Shown here: piece after piece, positions 54,411 through 64,000 of the stretch
How the letters are laid out: each line of letters starts with the position of its first letter
How positions within the stretch are numbered: the first letter of the stretch is position 1
Assembly (NCBI GenBank): GCA_017548605.1
Contig: JAFYZT010000031.1
Span: forward strand, 24,091-88,090
Source: Prevotella sp.
GTDB taxonomy: Bacteria; Bacteroidota; Bacteroidia; Bacteroidales; Bacteroidaceae
Direction of reading: 5' to 3'
DNA: 64,000 bases
Notes under the pieces: model-generated
The model's input: only the letters and a program-made list of their open reading frames with translations
Told to the model about the DNA's origin: nothing
Databases searched by the model: none
Position numbers and translations under genes: made by a program

Positions 54411-56720
54411 ATGCAAGACAATTTAGTAATCGTGGAAAGCCCTGCAAAGGCAAAGACGATAGAGAAATTTTTGGGCAAAGACTTCAAGGTAATGTCAAGT
54501 TACGGTCACATCCGCGACTTGAAAAAGAAAGAAATCAGTGTCGATATGGACACGATGTTGCCCGACTACGAGATTCCCGAAGAGAAAAACCACTTGGTGA
54601 GCGAGTTGAAAGCCAACGCCAAGAAAGCGAAGACTATATGGCTTGCTTCCGATGAGGACCGCGAGGGAGAAGCTATCTCCTGGCACCTCTGCGAAGTGCT
54701 TGGTCTGGACGAAGCCAATACCAACCGCATCGTCTTCCACGAGATTACCAAACCTGCTATCCTCAATGCTATAGAGAACCCTCGTCATCTCGACATGAAC
54801 CTGGTGGATGCCCAGCAGGCTCGTCGCGTGCTTGACCGTATCGTAGGCTTCCGCCTGTCACCAGTACTCTGGCGTAAGGTGAAACCGGCTCTCTCTGCCG
54901 GACGTGTGCAGAGCGTGGCCGTCAGACTCATTGTGGAGCGCGAACGCGAGATACAGGCATTTGAGAGCGAGACCTATTACAGGGTGAACGCCACCTTCCT
55001 GCTCACCGACGAAAACAAGGCAGAGGTGAAAGCGGAACTGAACCACCGTTTCAAGACACACGACGAAGCCGTTGCTTTCCTTCAGTTGTGTGCCAACGCA
55101 CAGTTTCAGGTAACCGACATCAGCAAGAAACCGCTCAAGCGCATGCCCGCACCGCCCTTCACCACCTCGACACTCCAACAAGAGGCCGCCCGTAAACTAG
55201 GATTCACCGTGGCGCAGACAATGATGGTGGCTCAGCACCTCTACGAGAACGGTCTCATCACCTACATGCGTACCGACTCGGTCAACCTGTCGAACCTCTG
55301 TCTGGGTCAGAGCAAGGAAGAGGCCGTCAACCTGTTCGGCAAGGAATATAGCAAGACCCGTAATTTCCACACCCGCTCGAAAGGTGCCCAGGAGGCCCAT
55401 GAGGCCATCCGTCCTACCAACATGGGTCTGCATGCCATCGAGGGCAACAGCCAGGAGAAACGTCTCTACGAGCTGATTTGGAAACGTACGCTGGCCTCAC
55501 AGATGGCCGACGCTCAGATAGAAAAGACCACGGTGAGCATCAGCGTGAGCGGCACCGACAAACTGTTCGTCGCCAATGGCGAAGTGGTTATCTTCGACGG
55601 TTTCCTAAAAGTGTACCGCGAGTCGGTGGACGATGAAGAGAACGCCCTCGACGAACAGATCAATATGCTCCCCGCCATGAAAGCGGGTGACATGTTGCAG
55701 CGGAAAGACATCACCTCCACCCAACGCTTCACCCTCGGTCCGGTGCGTTACACCGAGGCCAGTCTGGTACACAAGATGGAAGAGCTGGGTATCGGCCGGC
55801 CCTCTACCTATGCGCCCACCATCAGTACCATCCAACAACGCGAATATGTACAGCGCGGCGACAAGAAAGGTGAGGAACGCACTTATCTGGTCGATACGCT
55901 CAAGGGCAACAAAATAACCACCAAGGAAAAGAGCGAACTCGTGGGCAGCGACAAAGGCAAACTGCTTCCCACCGACATTGGCATCGTGGTGAACGATTTC
56001 CTCCTGAAATACTTCCCCGACATCATGGACTACAATTTCACCGCCAATGTGGAAACCGAGTTCGACAAGATTGCCGAGGGCAAGACGAAGTGGCAAGCCA
56101 TGGTCAAGAAATTCTACAAAGGGTTTGAACCGGTGGTGGAGCGTACCATGAACATACGCGCCGAGCATAAGGCTGGCGAGCGCGAATTGGGCATCGACCC
56201 GAAGAGTGGCAAACCTGTGTTCGTGAAAATCGGCCGCTTTGGTCCCATCGTACAGATAGGCACCGCCGAGGACAAGGAGAAACCGCGCTTCGCCCAGTTG
56301 CCCGACAACATGAGCATGGAGACCATCACCCTGGAAGAGGCCCTCGAACTGTATTGTCTGCCGCGCGAAGTGGGTTCCTTCGAAGGAAAGCCCGTGGTCA
56401 TCGGCAATGGTCGTTTCGGTCCTTATGTGCTGCACGACAAGAAATACGTGTCGCTGCCTAAGACCGACGACCCCTACACCATCACCCTCGACCGTGCCAC
56501 CGAGCTCATCCGCCAAAAACGCGAGCAGGAGTCACAACGCCACATCAAGACCTTCGAGGAAGACCAACGCATGCAGCTGCTCAATGGTCGTTTCGGGCCC
56601 TACATCGCTTTCGACGGGAAGAATTACCGTCTGCCAAAGAGCAAACATGCCAAAGTGGCCGAACTGACCTTCGAGGAGTGCATGGACATCGTGAAGGCCA
56701 CCCCGGAGAAGAAGAAATAA
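54411..56720 (+). CDS. topA: DNA topoisomerase I (type IA)
   Basis: A 769-residue enzyme that relaxes negatively supercoiled DNA. The Toprim domain starts LVIVESPAKAKTIEKFLGKD, with SDEDREGEAISWHL near 82. The catalytic Tyr is in GLITYMRTDSVNLS (about 287). RIVGFRLSPVLWRKVKPALS (about 145) and GIGRPSTYAPTISTIQQREY (about 460) are typical. Instead of zinc fingers the C-terminus carries repeats of the form NGRFGPYVLHDKKYVSLPK and NGRFGPYIAFDGKNYRLPK, as in other Bacteroidetes. It is followed 3 bases later by aroK. Confidence 0.97.
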   Translation: MQDNLVIVESPAKAKTIEKFLGKDFKVMSSYGHIRDLKKKEISVDMDTMLPDYEIPEEKNHLVSELKANAKKAKTIWLASDEDREGEAISWHLCEVLGLDEANTNRIVFHEITKPAILNAIENPRHLDMNLVDAQQARRVLDRIVGFRLSPVLWRKVKPALSAGRVQSVAVRLIVEREREIQAFESETYYRVNATFLLTDENKAEVKAELNHRFKTHDEAVAFLQLCANAQFQVTDISKKPLKRMPAPPFTTSTLQQEAARKLGFTVAQTMMVAQHLYENGLITYMRTDSVNLSNLCLGQSKEEAVNLFGKEYSKTRNFHTRSKGAQEAHEAIRPTNMGLHAIEGNSQEKRLYELIWKRTLASQMADAQIEKTTVSISVSGTDKLFVANGEVVIFDGFLKVYRESVDDEENALDEQINMLPAMKAGDMLQRKDITSTQRFTLGPVRYTEASLVHKMEELGIGRPSTYAPTISTIQQREYVQRGDKKGEERTYLVDTLKGNKITTKEKSELVGSDKGKLLPTDIGIVVNDFLLKYFPDIMDYNFTANVETEFDKIAEGKTKWQAMVKKFYKGFEPVVERTMNIRAEHKAGERELGIDPKSGKPVFVKIGRFGPIVQIGTAEDKEKPRFAQLPDNMSMETITLEEALELYCLPREVGSFEGKPVVIGNGRFGPYVLHDKKYVSLPKTDDPYTITLDRATELIRQKREQESQRHIKTFEEDQRMQLLNGRFGPYIAFDGKNYRLPKSKHAKVAELTFEECMDIVKATPEKKK

Positions 56721-56723
56721 GGC

Positions 56724-57251
56724 ATGACGCGCATCATCATCATCGGCTATATGGGTGCCGGGAAGACCACTGTCGGCAGGCAGTTGGGCAAGGCACTGGA
56801 CATACCGTTCTATGACCTGGACTGGTATATCGAAGGCCGCATGAGAAAGACAGTGCCCCAGCTGTTTGCCGAACGCGGTGAAGAGGGGTTCCGCATGGTG
56901 GAGCGTAATATGTTACATGAGGTGGCCGAGTTCGAGAACGTGGTGCTCAGCTGTGGCGGCGGCACCCCCTGTTTCTTCGATAATATGGACTACCTGAACG
57001 GACAAGGGGAGACCATTTACCTGAAGGCGTCGCCTGAAGTGCTTTACGGTCACCTGAAGATGGGACGCACCGAACGGCCGCTACTCAAAGGCAAGAGTGC
57101 CGAGGAGATGCAACGGTTCATCGCCGAACAATTGGCCCTGCGCGAGCCCTATTACAGTAAGGCCAAGCACACCCTCGACGTCAACCTGCTCGACAACTAC
57201 GAGAAGATAAAAATCTCCGTCCAACGCATCCGCGAGATGCTGGGGATATGA
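56724..57251 (+). CDS. aroK: Shikimate kinase
   Basis: A 175-residue cytoplasmic kinase that phosphorylates shikimate in aromatic amino acid synthesis. Walker A is IIIGYMGAGKTTVGRQLGKA (residues 4-23), the shikimate-binding DxD region is YDLDWYIEGR, LSCGGGTPCF gives the GGG motif, and MGRTERPLLKG the lid. The start lies 3 bases after the topA stop, so the two are co-transcribed. A REP-like copy begins 3 bases after its stop. Confidence 0.95.
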   Translation: MTRIIIIGYMGAGKTTVGRQLGKALDIPFYDLDWYIEGRMRKTVPQLFAERGEEGFRMVERNMLHEVAEFENVVLSCGGGTPCFFDNMDYLNGQGETIYLKASPEVLYGHLKMGRTERPLLKGKSAEEMQRFIAEQLALREPYYSKAKHTLDVNLLDNYEKIKISVQRIREMLGI

Positions 57252-57254
57252 GAT

Positions 57255-57284
57255 ACCCATCCCGACCCTCCCAAAGGGAGGGGG
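57255..57284. repeat. REP-like palindrome copy after aroK
   Basis: ACCCATCCCGACCCTCCCAA then AGGGAGGGGG, starting 3 bases after the aroK stop codon. Confidence 0.85.
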
Positions 57285-57285
57285 A

Positions 57286-57480
57286 AGAAGGGACAGGGAG
57301 CAAGGGGCAAGGAGCAAGAGAAATGCTAGTTGCAAGAAGGGGCAGGGAGCAAGGAGCAGGGGGCAAGAGAAATGCCAACAGGGTAATGGCTTAACTCCTT
57401 AACTTCCTAACTCCTTAACTTCCTAACTCCTTAACTTCCTAACTCCTTAACTTCCTTAACCTCCTAACTTCTTAATTCAT
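57286..57480. repeat. GGAGCAAGG and TTAACTTCC word arrays
   Basis: Purine words (57286-57372) are followed by about eight pyrimidine words of the type CTTAACTTCCTAACTC (57388-57478). The 262-base gap between aroK and speA holds no gene. Confidence 0.8.
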
Positions 57481-57513
57481 CAACTAATAATCTAAAAACC
57501 TCATATACTAAAA

Positions 57514-59406
<1,893 letters not shown>

Positions 59407-59409
59407 AAT

Positions 59410-59477
59410 ACCCACCCTGACCCTCCCAAAGGGAGGGGATAGGAAATACCCACCCTGGCCCTCCCAAAGGGAGGGGA
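59410..59477. repeat. Two tandem REP-like copies after speA
   Basis: Copies at 59410-59438 and 59448-59477 (CCCACCCTGACCCTCCCAAA, then GGGAGGGGATAGG). They lie between the speA stop and the DUF559 start. Confidence 0.88.
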
Positions 59478-59497
59478 TAGGAAAAAAACATTTTATT

Positions 59498-60808
59498 ATG
59501 AAAAGAGGTTACGAGACAACTGATGCCGCAACATATCATCTTCTGCTTGAAAAAGCAAAAGAAAACAGGAATAATCCAACAGCAGCAGAAAAGCATCTTT
59601 GGAGATACCTCAAAGGTAACCTACTTGGGGTTCATTTTCGACAGCAACATCCTATCTATGGATACATTCCAGATTTTGTTTGTCTCCAACAACAATTAAT
59701 AATAGAAGTCGATGGTGGGTATCATCTTGACGGTGAACAACCAGAAAAAGACGAAGAACGTACCCAATGGTTGAAAAGTCAAGGTTACAGGGTTCTTCGT
59801 TTTACAAATGAAGAAGTTCTTCAAAAAACAGAAGCTGTAATCACAAAAATAAAAGAAGCCTTGAATAATAATATTAATCCACAGTCTGGCAACTCCCTCC
59901 CTTTGGGAGGGTCCGGGGTGGGTTCCAAGTCTAACTCTAACAACCCCCTCCCTCTGGGAGGGCACGGGGTGGGTAATCCACATTCTGACAAGCCCCTCCC
60001 CCAGTCTAACTCTAACACCTCCCTCCCTTGGGGAGGGTCCGGGGTGGGTATCTCTATTGTGAAAGTTGGTGGCGCTATTGTGGAAGATGAGCGGCAGCTA
60101 AGTATGCTGCTCGATAACTTCAGTGCCATTCCCGGACGGAAAGTGCTGATTCACGGTGGCGGCAGACGTGCTACACAGATAGCCTCGCAGTTAGGTATCG
60201 AGAGCCGGATGGTCAACGGACGGCGCATCACCGACGAGAAGATGCTCAATGTGGTGACCATGGTCTATGGCGGTCTAGTGAACAAACAACTCGTGGCCCG
60301 TCTGCAGGCACATGGCGTGAACGCCCTCGGACTGACGGGCGCCGACATGGATATCGTCCGCTCACACCGCCGGCCGGTGAAAGATGTGGACTACGGCTTT
60401 GTGGGCGATGTAGACAAGGTGGACGGTGAGCGGTTAGCCACACTCCTCGAGGCTGGCATCACACCCGTACTCGCACCCCTTACGCACGATGGCAACGGTA
60501 CCATCCTCAACACCAATGCCGACACCATCGCCTCAGTGGCTGCACAGGCCCTGGCACCGTTTTATGAGGTGACACTCATCTACAGCTTCGAGAAACCGGG
60601 CGTACTGCGCGACCCCGACGATGACTCATCAGTCATCCCCCATATCACCCGTGCCGACTTTGACCGCTATGTGGCCGACGGCACCATCTCTGGCGGCATG
60701 ATTCCCAAGATAGAGAATGCCCTCGCCGCCGTGGAGGCGGGCGTGCGCCGCGTCATCATCACCCTTGCCACCGCCATCGACGGACAGCATGGCACGGTGA
60801 TAGAGTAA
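59498..60808 (+). CDS. argB: In-frame fusion: DUF559 endonuclease-like domain, translated repeats, acetylglutamate kinase
   Basis: One open frame of 436 residues. Residues 1-125 are a DUF559/Vsr-like nuclease domain (NPTAAEKHLWRYLKGNLLGV, FRQQHPIYGYIPDFVCL, LIIEVDGGYH, RVLRFTNEEVL) with PD and ExD residues of the restriction-endonuclease fold. Residues about 128-183 are translated REP-like repeats (SLPLGGSGVG, PLPLGGHGVG, SLPWGGSGVG). From about residue 184 (ISIVKVGGAIVEDERQL, LIHGGGRRATQIASQLG, GGMIPKIENALAAVEAGVR) it is acetylglutamate kinase, the second step of arginine synthesis. A GTG at 60044 in the third repeat, preceded by GGGAGGG, would give a 254-residue kinase of normal length, so argB may be translated alone or as a fusion. 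The original argB start has been replaced by repeat sequence. Confidence 0.85.
   Translation: MKRGYETTDAATYHLLLEKAKENRNNPTAAEKHLWRYLKGNLLGVHFRQQHPIYGYIPDFVCLQQQLIIEVDGGYHLDGEQPEKDEERTQWLKSQGYRVLRFTNEEVLQKTEAVITKIKEALNNNINPQSGNSLPLGGSGVGSKSNSNNPLPLGGHGVGNPHSDKPLPQSNSNTSLPWGGSGVGISIVKVGGAIVEDERQLSMLLDNFSAIPGRKVLIHGGGRRATQIASQLGIESRMVNGRRITDEKMLNVVTMVYGGLVNKQLVARLQAHGVNALGLTGADMDIVRSHRRPVKDVDYGFVGDVDKVDGERLATLLEAGITPVLAPLTHDGNGTILNTNADTIASVAAQALAPFYEVTLIYSFEKPGVLRDPDDDSSVIPHITRADFDRYVADGTISGGMIPKIENALAAVEAGVRRVIITLATAIDGQHGTVIE
59894..60049. repeat. Three REP-like copies inside the DUF559-argB frame
   Basis: Copies at 59894-59922, 59944-59973 and 60020-60049 (CCCTCCCTTTGGGAGGGTCC, then GGGGTGGG). 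They are in the opposite orientation to the two copies before the DUF559 gene, so the nuclease gene is flanked by inverted sets. CAAGTCTAACTCTAACA-type spacers join them. Confidence 0.88.
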
Positions 60809-60818
60809 GTAAGCCAAA

Positions 60819-60898
60819 ACCCACCCCGACCCTCCAGAAGGGAGGGGGTAGATGCTCATGGTAATTGTTCTCCCCCTCGGGGGAGTTAGTGGGGGGCT
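60819..60898. repeat. REP-like copies after argB
   Basis: A clear copy at 60819-60848 starts 10 bases after the argB stop. A degenerate one is at 60869-60898 (CTCCCCCTCGGGGGAG). Confidence 0.75.
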
Positions 60899-60973
60899 CC
60901 TTAAATTTTGTTAAAACCCTCCGTTTCACTGTAACTTATCTATTAACCCATTCGTCGATATTTTTGAGAGAAG

Positions 60974-61483
60974 ATGAAAAACGTCAGTTTCCGTAACGAT
61001 GTGCTACCGTTGAAAAACGTACTCTACCGGTTGGCACTACGCATCACTCTTCAACATGAGGACGCGGAAGACATCGTGCAGGATACACTGATAAAGATTT
61101 GGAACAAACGCGACGAATGGCAAGACATCGACTCGATAGAGGCATACAGCCTCACTATCTGTAGGAACCTTGCCCTCGACCGGCTGAAACGGAAAGACCG
61201 CCACAGCGAATCCATTGATACCATCCAACTCGCGTTGCACGACGCCACGGCAAGCCCGTATGAACAGATTGACCAGAAAGACAGGCTGCAAATCGTGAAA
61301 AACATCGTCAACGCCCTTCCTGAGAAACAACGCTCCTGCATGCAACTGCGCGACTTTGAAGGGAAGACCTATAAAGAGATTGCCAACATCATGGACATCA
61401 GCGAAGACCAGGTGAAAATCAACCTTTTCAGGGCTCGCCAAACGGTCAAACAACGGTATCAGGATTTGGCATCATTAGATTGA
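60974..61483 (+). CDS. RNA polymerase sigma factor, ECF subfamily
   Basis: A 169-residue sigma factor. Region 2 is NVLYRLALRITLQHEDAEDI, VQDTLIKIWNKRDEW and EAYSLTICRNLALDRLKRKD. Region 4 is LPEKQRSCMQLRDFEGKTYK, EIANIMDISEDQVKINLFRA, RQTVKQRY. ECF sigma factors direct RNA polymerase to stress or nutrient promoters and are often held by an anti-sigma factor. The next gene, 30 bases downstream, fits that role. Confidence 0.94.
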   Translation: MKNVSFRNDVLPLKNVLYRLALRITLQHEDAEDIVQDTLIKIWNKRDEWQDIDSIEAYSLTICRNLALDRLKRKDRHSESIDTIQLALHDATASPYEQIDQKDRLQIVKNIVNALPEKQRSCMQLRDFEGKTYKEIANIMDISEDQVKINLFRARQTVKQRYQDLASLD

Positions 61484-61513
61484 CAATAATTCGGTAAACA
61501 TATTTCCGATAAC

Positions 61514-61984
61514 ATGAACTATCAGTACATCGAACAGCTTTTGGAACGCTACTGGCAATGCGAGACCACGGTAGAGGAAGAGAAAATCCTCCGCACGTTC
61601 TTCAGCCAGAAAGACGTGCCGGCCGCCTTGCTCCCCTATAAGGACCTGTTCACCTACGAACAGCAGGAGCGCGAAGAGGTGGCGTTGGGCGATGACTTCG
61701 ACAGTCGGATGATGGAACTCATCAACGAACCGACACCTGTCAAGGCACGCACCATCAAGCTGACCGAACGGCTCAAGCCGCTCTTCAAAGCTGCGGCAGT
61801 GGTGGCCATCATTCTCACCCTGGGCAATGCCGTACAGATGGCATTCCTGCATGAGACAGCGGCCACACAAGGTGAGATAGCCGTCATCGAGCAGAACATC
61901 GACGGTCCGTCGGTAGCCAAGGCCGACTCGGCACGCATTGATACGCTCAACGCCATCACAGGCGACGTACCGTTCATCAAATAA
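61514..61984 (+). CDS. Putative membrane anti-sigma factor (156 aa)
   Basis: MNYQYIEQLLERYWQCETTV then EEEKILRTFF resembles the N-terminal helices of Bacteroidales anti-sigma-like proteins (YWxCETTxEEE is common there). One membrane helix is near 92-112 (LFKAAAVVAIILTLGNAVQM), followed by a 45-residue periplasmic tail. Its position directly after the ECF gene supports binding of that sigma factor. There is no FecR domain. The target stimulus is unknown. Confidence 0.8.
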   Translation: MNYQYIEQLLERYWQCETTVEEEKILRTFFSQKDVPAALLPYKDLFTYEQQEREEVALGDDFDSRMMELINEPTPVKARTIKLTERLKPLFKAAAVVAIILTLGNAVQMAFLHETAATQGEIAVIEQNIDGPSVAKADSARIDTLNAITGDVPFIK

Positions 61985-62091
61985 GATATTTTTTCTATGC
62001 TTTCTCTATAAATAATCATGTTTTAGTAAAACAAAAGAAACTGTGAAGTTTCAATTTCTCTCAAATTTTTCATAACATACTATTTTTAGTG

Positions 62092-62123
62092 AATCCCCGG
62101 TTCAATGCGCTGAATCGGGGATT
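62092..62123. terminator. Hairpin terminator
   Basis: AATCCCCGGTTCA pairs with TGAATCGGGGATT around a 6-base loop, with one G/T mismatch. It ends the sigma/anti-sigma transcript. The 455-base gap 61985-62439 holds no gene but has this hairpin, a palindrome and a promoter. Confidence 0.85.
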
Positions 62124-62214
62124 ATTGATTCTGATAACTTCACCACCTTTGTTTTGTTTTTGTTGTTTGAGGTTTTTTCCTTATTTATGACCATAAATTC
62201 ATGTTTTCAAATGT

Positions 62215-62272
62215 AACATGTAAAACATGTAAAAAACGTGCTACGTGTTGTGATACAGATGGTTATCTGTAT
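62215..62272. promoter_or_regulatory. Palindromic operator-like cluster
   Basis: ACATGT twice (62215-62230), ACGTGCTACGTG (62236-62247) and a perfect inverted repeat ATACAGAT-4-ATCTGTAT (62253-62272) lie 30-110 bases before the promoter at 62301. A regulator binding site is inferred. Confidence 0.4.
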
Positions 62273-62300
62273 GTAACAACGTTAAATCCCATTATCCAAA

Positions 62301-62332
62301 TTTGGAACTTTGAAAACTATTTCATATATTTG
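62301..62332 (+). promoter_or_regulatory. Promoter of the small envelope protein operon
   Basis: TTTG at 62301-62304, 20 bases, then TATATTTG at 62325-62332: a full Bacteroidetes promoter, about 108 bases before the start at 62440. Confidence 0.75.
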
Positions 62333-62439
62333 CCACAGACAAACAAAAACATATAATAACGAAGAGGGGGATGGTATTTATAAATCATAAACAAATGCGC
62401 CACAGATAATTATATTCCGTTGATTTAGAGTATTATTGG

Positions 62440-63033
62440 ATGGTAAAGGAAATAGTAAAACGAGGAGCGTTTGTCGTTCTGGGGATATTGCTGGGATTGC
62501 TTTTGTGTAAAGTATTCTTGGCAAAAGACCCTGTTTCTCATACCGAGAGTAGCAATAACGACAAACATTTAAGAGTGTTTAATCCCGACACTCTGAGCAA
62601 ATGGATATCTCAAAAAGAAGCAAAACTGTTTGTTAAGAATAACCCTCATTGGGATGACCCATATGGAGATTCCAGTATCTTACACCAAAGGAGTGAGTAT
62701 ATTATTATCACAAAAGACACATTGTATAAAGGCACTGACTACTTTGAAATATCAAGCTATTCTGAGAACGACAGTTTAATTTTTGTCAGCGAATGCGACT
62801 ATCCGCCACATTTGTCCTTTTATCCGATTGTCGCCAGGGACAATAAAAAGATAGTATATCTGAATGACAGCATAAAAGAAACTATCATCCTTTCCCAATA
62901 TCATGACAGATTAGCAAAGAGAAGTGTTAATCGGATTATTGAGAATTTTTTAAAAGTACAGGTCAGACCTGACGAGCCTGAATTATTTCAACCCGCTATG
63001 AATTGTCATGGCGGCCAGTATCTTGTAGATTGA
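62440..63033 (+). CDS. Unknown membrane-anchored protein (197 aa)
   Basis: MVKEIVKRGAFVVLGILLGL then LLCKVFLAKD: a positive start and one membrane helix (about 8-28), with the rest outside the cytoplasm. The exported part has SKWISQKEAKLFVKNNPHWD, EYIIITKDTLYKGTDYFEIS and a long helix near the end. No family is recognised. The next gene starts 10 bases later and has a similar build (anchor, then ...SNDTVYRIT...), so the two may be distant paralogues acting together. Confidence 0.7.
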   Translation: MVKEIVKRGAFVVLGILLGLLLCKVFLAKDPVSHTESSNNDKHLRVFNPDTLSKWISQKEAKLFVKNNPHWDDPYGDSSILHQRSEYIIITKDTLYKGTDYFEISSYSENDSLIFVSECDYPPHLSFYPIVARDNKKIVYLNDSIKETIILSQYHDRLAKRSVNRIIENFLKVQVRPDEPELFQPAMNCHGGQYLVD

Positions 63034-63043
63034 CTATAACTAT

Positions 63044-63502
63044 TTGATGATGAAGAAATCCTATTTATTATATCTGTTGGGTGGGTTTATCCTTGCTGTT
63101 GCCTTTGAAAGAATCATTCTTGGCAACAAACAGCCCATGGAGGATTCATCAAGCGTTCAAGATGAAGCTCTTCTGAAAGATGAGATTATCACTCCCAATG
63201 GCATTTATTGGGAACGGCATGAGAATGGCGGCAAGGATATCTGCCGACAAGAATTTGAAAGTCTTTTTATCTCCAATGACACGGTTTACAGAATCACAGC
63301 CGAAGCTAACCTGATTGGTGACAGCATTGAATTAGTTCGTCTCTCTTCCCCAGTAATCAGAAGGAAAATCAGGGATTATTCATCATCTTGGGTGAGATAC
63401 GAGGCCCCTCATTCTTATAAAACCATCTATTTAAAGAGATACGACAGACACAGATGCAACAAAAACAGTTACAAAAACGTTGCGAACTGGATTGCACTAT
63501 GA
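63044..63502 (+). CDS. Unknown membrane-anchored protein (about 150-152 aa)
   Basis: Starts MMMKKSYLLYLLGGFILAVA (one of three adjacent ATG codons). A membrane helix at about 6-22 is followed by an exported part with IITPNGIYWERHENGGKDIC and LFISNDTVYRITAEANLIGD. It resembles the previous protein in layout (ISNDTVYRI versus ITKDTLYKG). A basic, Tyr-rich end follows. The stop overlaps an in-frame ATG (63499) of the next gene. Confidence 0.7.
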   Translation: MMMKKSYLLYLLGGFILAVAFERIILGNKQPMEDSSSVQDEALLKDEIITPNGIYWERHENGGKDICRQEFESLFISNDTVYRITAEANLIGDSIELVRLSSPVIRRKIRDYSSSWVRYEAPHSYKTIYLKRYDRHRCNKNSYKNVANWIAL

Positions 63503-63567
63503 ACTGTAATACGAAAACGAAATATAAACAGAGGTGTAGTCAAACGATATCAAGATTTATTGAAACC

Positions 63568-64000
63568 ATGAACAAAGTTTTGCTTTTTGTTGTCTGTTCA
63601 TTATCCTTGATGGCATGTTCTAAGGAAAATAAAAACAATCCTTTTTGCGGAGCGTTAAGTGATTGTGTGGAAGGATTTATGGATTCTGTTCACTCGAAAA
63701 TTATTAACATATCGTTTTTCAGGAAAGACAATAAGGACTATGCTTACATCCATAATGCGTACTACTTTGACACTTTGCGAACGGATTACTATATAGAAAC
63801 AAATGGCAATTATTATAGGGAAGGAGGAGCGTTTTCAAATAAGAGGCTTATCACTGTTAATTTTGGCACTTACATTAATCATCAGGATGTTTTTGATTCA
63901 GCAAAGGCTAATAGGTTTGAAGGGAAAGTTCCTGATGGATGGACTACAAACAGAGAGGTTTTCGACGGAGGCCTCGATAAGAAAGTATTCATAATTGAAA
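63568..64000 (+). CDS. Predicted lipoprotein, cut by the window end
   Basis: The ATG at 63568 reads MNKVLLFVVCSLSLMACSKE, a short signal with the lipobox LMACS. The frame stays open to base 64000 (144 codons seen). An in-frame ATG at 63499 would add 23 residues before the signal and is less likely. The mature part has KIINISFFRKDNKDYAYIHN and TDYYIETNGNYYREGGAFSN, probably beta-rich. The function is unknown. It is the third gene of the run starting at 62440. Confidence 0.72.
   Translation, partial: MNKVLLFVVCSLSLMACSKENKNNPFCGALSDCVEGFMDSVHSKIINISFFRKDNKDYAYIHNAYYFDTLRTDYYIETNGNYYREGGAFSNKRLITVNFGTYINHQDVFDSAKANRFEGKVPDGWTTNREVFDGGLDKKVFIIE

Noticed and set aside
55605-56516. 303-residue minus-strand frame inside topA
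   Set aside because: Antisense shadow of topoisomerase repeats; no start context.
59498-59880. DUF559 domain as part of a restriction-modification or Vsr repair system
   Set aside because: No methyltransferase or specificity gene nearby; the flanking palindromes make a repeat-associated role more likely.

Overview
The window looks like a chromosome segment of a Prevotella-like member of the Bacteroidales. Three things point there: promoters of the Bacteroidetes form (TTTG about 19-20 bases before TAnnTTTG, e.g. 32602-32632, 43885-43916, 62301-62332); many secreted proteins ending in the GVYIVNGKKVVxK type of C-terminal sorting tail; and single housekeeping genes (argH, pyrE, prmC, ribD, argS, topA, speA) mixed with plant-polysaccharide enzymes. 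There is no ribosomal RNA operon, phage or recognisable insertion sequence. The assignment is an inference from gene content.

Layout. 1-17 kb: the 3' end of a superfamily 1 helicase gene, a small conserved protein, three large secreted proteins (endonuclease I, a cleaved-adhesin-like protein and a C10 cysteine protease), and a minus-strand run of GH3 glycosidase, MFS transporter and two small membrane proteins. 17-29 kb: comM, a thioredoxin-like lipoprotein, tRNA-Leu(UAA), a two-CxxC lipoprotein coupled to argH, a SRPBCC protein, pyrE, the tightly packed prmC-recX-comF, divergent ribD, an RNase H-like protein and argS. 29-36 kb: a TPR protein, a lipoprotein serpin, a TonB-domain protein, GH105, umuD-umuC and a small lipoprotein. 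36.3-46.4 kb: an AT-rich accessory island of mostly unknown proteins. 46.4-53.4 kb: a sigma-factor/macro-like fusion, a GH2 beta-galactosidase and two divergent esterases. 53.5-61 kb: Nudix, topA, aroK, speA and a DUF559-argB fusion. 61-64 kb: an ECF sigma factor with a putative anti-sigma partner, then a run of small envelope proteins of unknown function cut by the window end.

The most novel material is in two places. First, the island at 36.3-46.4 kb is a mosaic of repeated parts: a promoter plus small-gene module occurs twice (38485-38822 and 41873-42220), a second small gene occurs twice (42258-42487 and 45275-45497), and a relic of the C-terminus of the intact 354-residue protein (37370-38434) lies at 43752-43844. 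Between the repeats sit different cargo genes: a nucleotidyltransferase operon, an N-formylglutamate amidohydrolase-like protein and a 402-residue protein with a macro-like tail. Second, a REP-like palindrome (core CCCTCCCAAAGGGAGGG followed by GGG runs) occurs about 16 times, usually just after a stop codon and in a fixed orientation to the gene. The only DUF559 nuclease gene in the window is flanked by copies and fused in frame to argB through three of them. Another copy is translated inside comM.

Many intergenic gaps hold arrays of about 10-base words (TTAACTCC, CTATAG, CCTAGG, TTACCTTTT, GGAGCAAGG), often starting in or next to a stop codon. All family names are by motif recognition only; no database search was possible.
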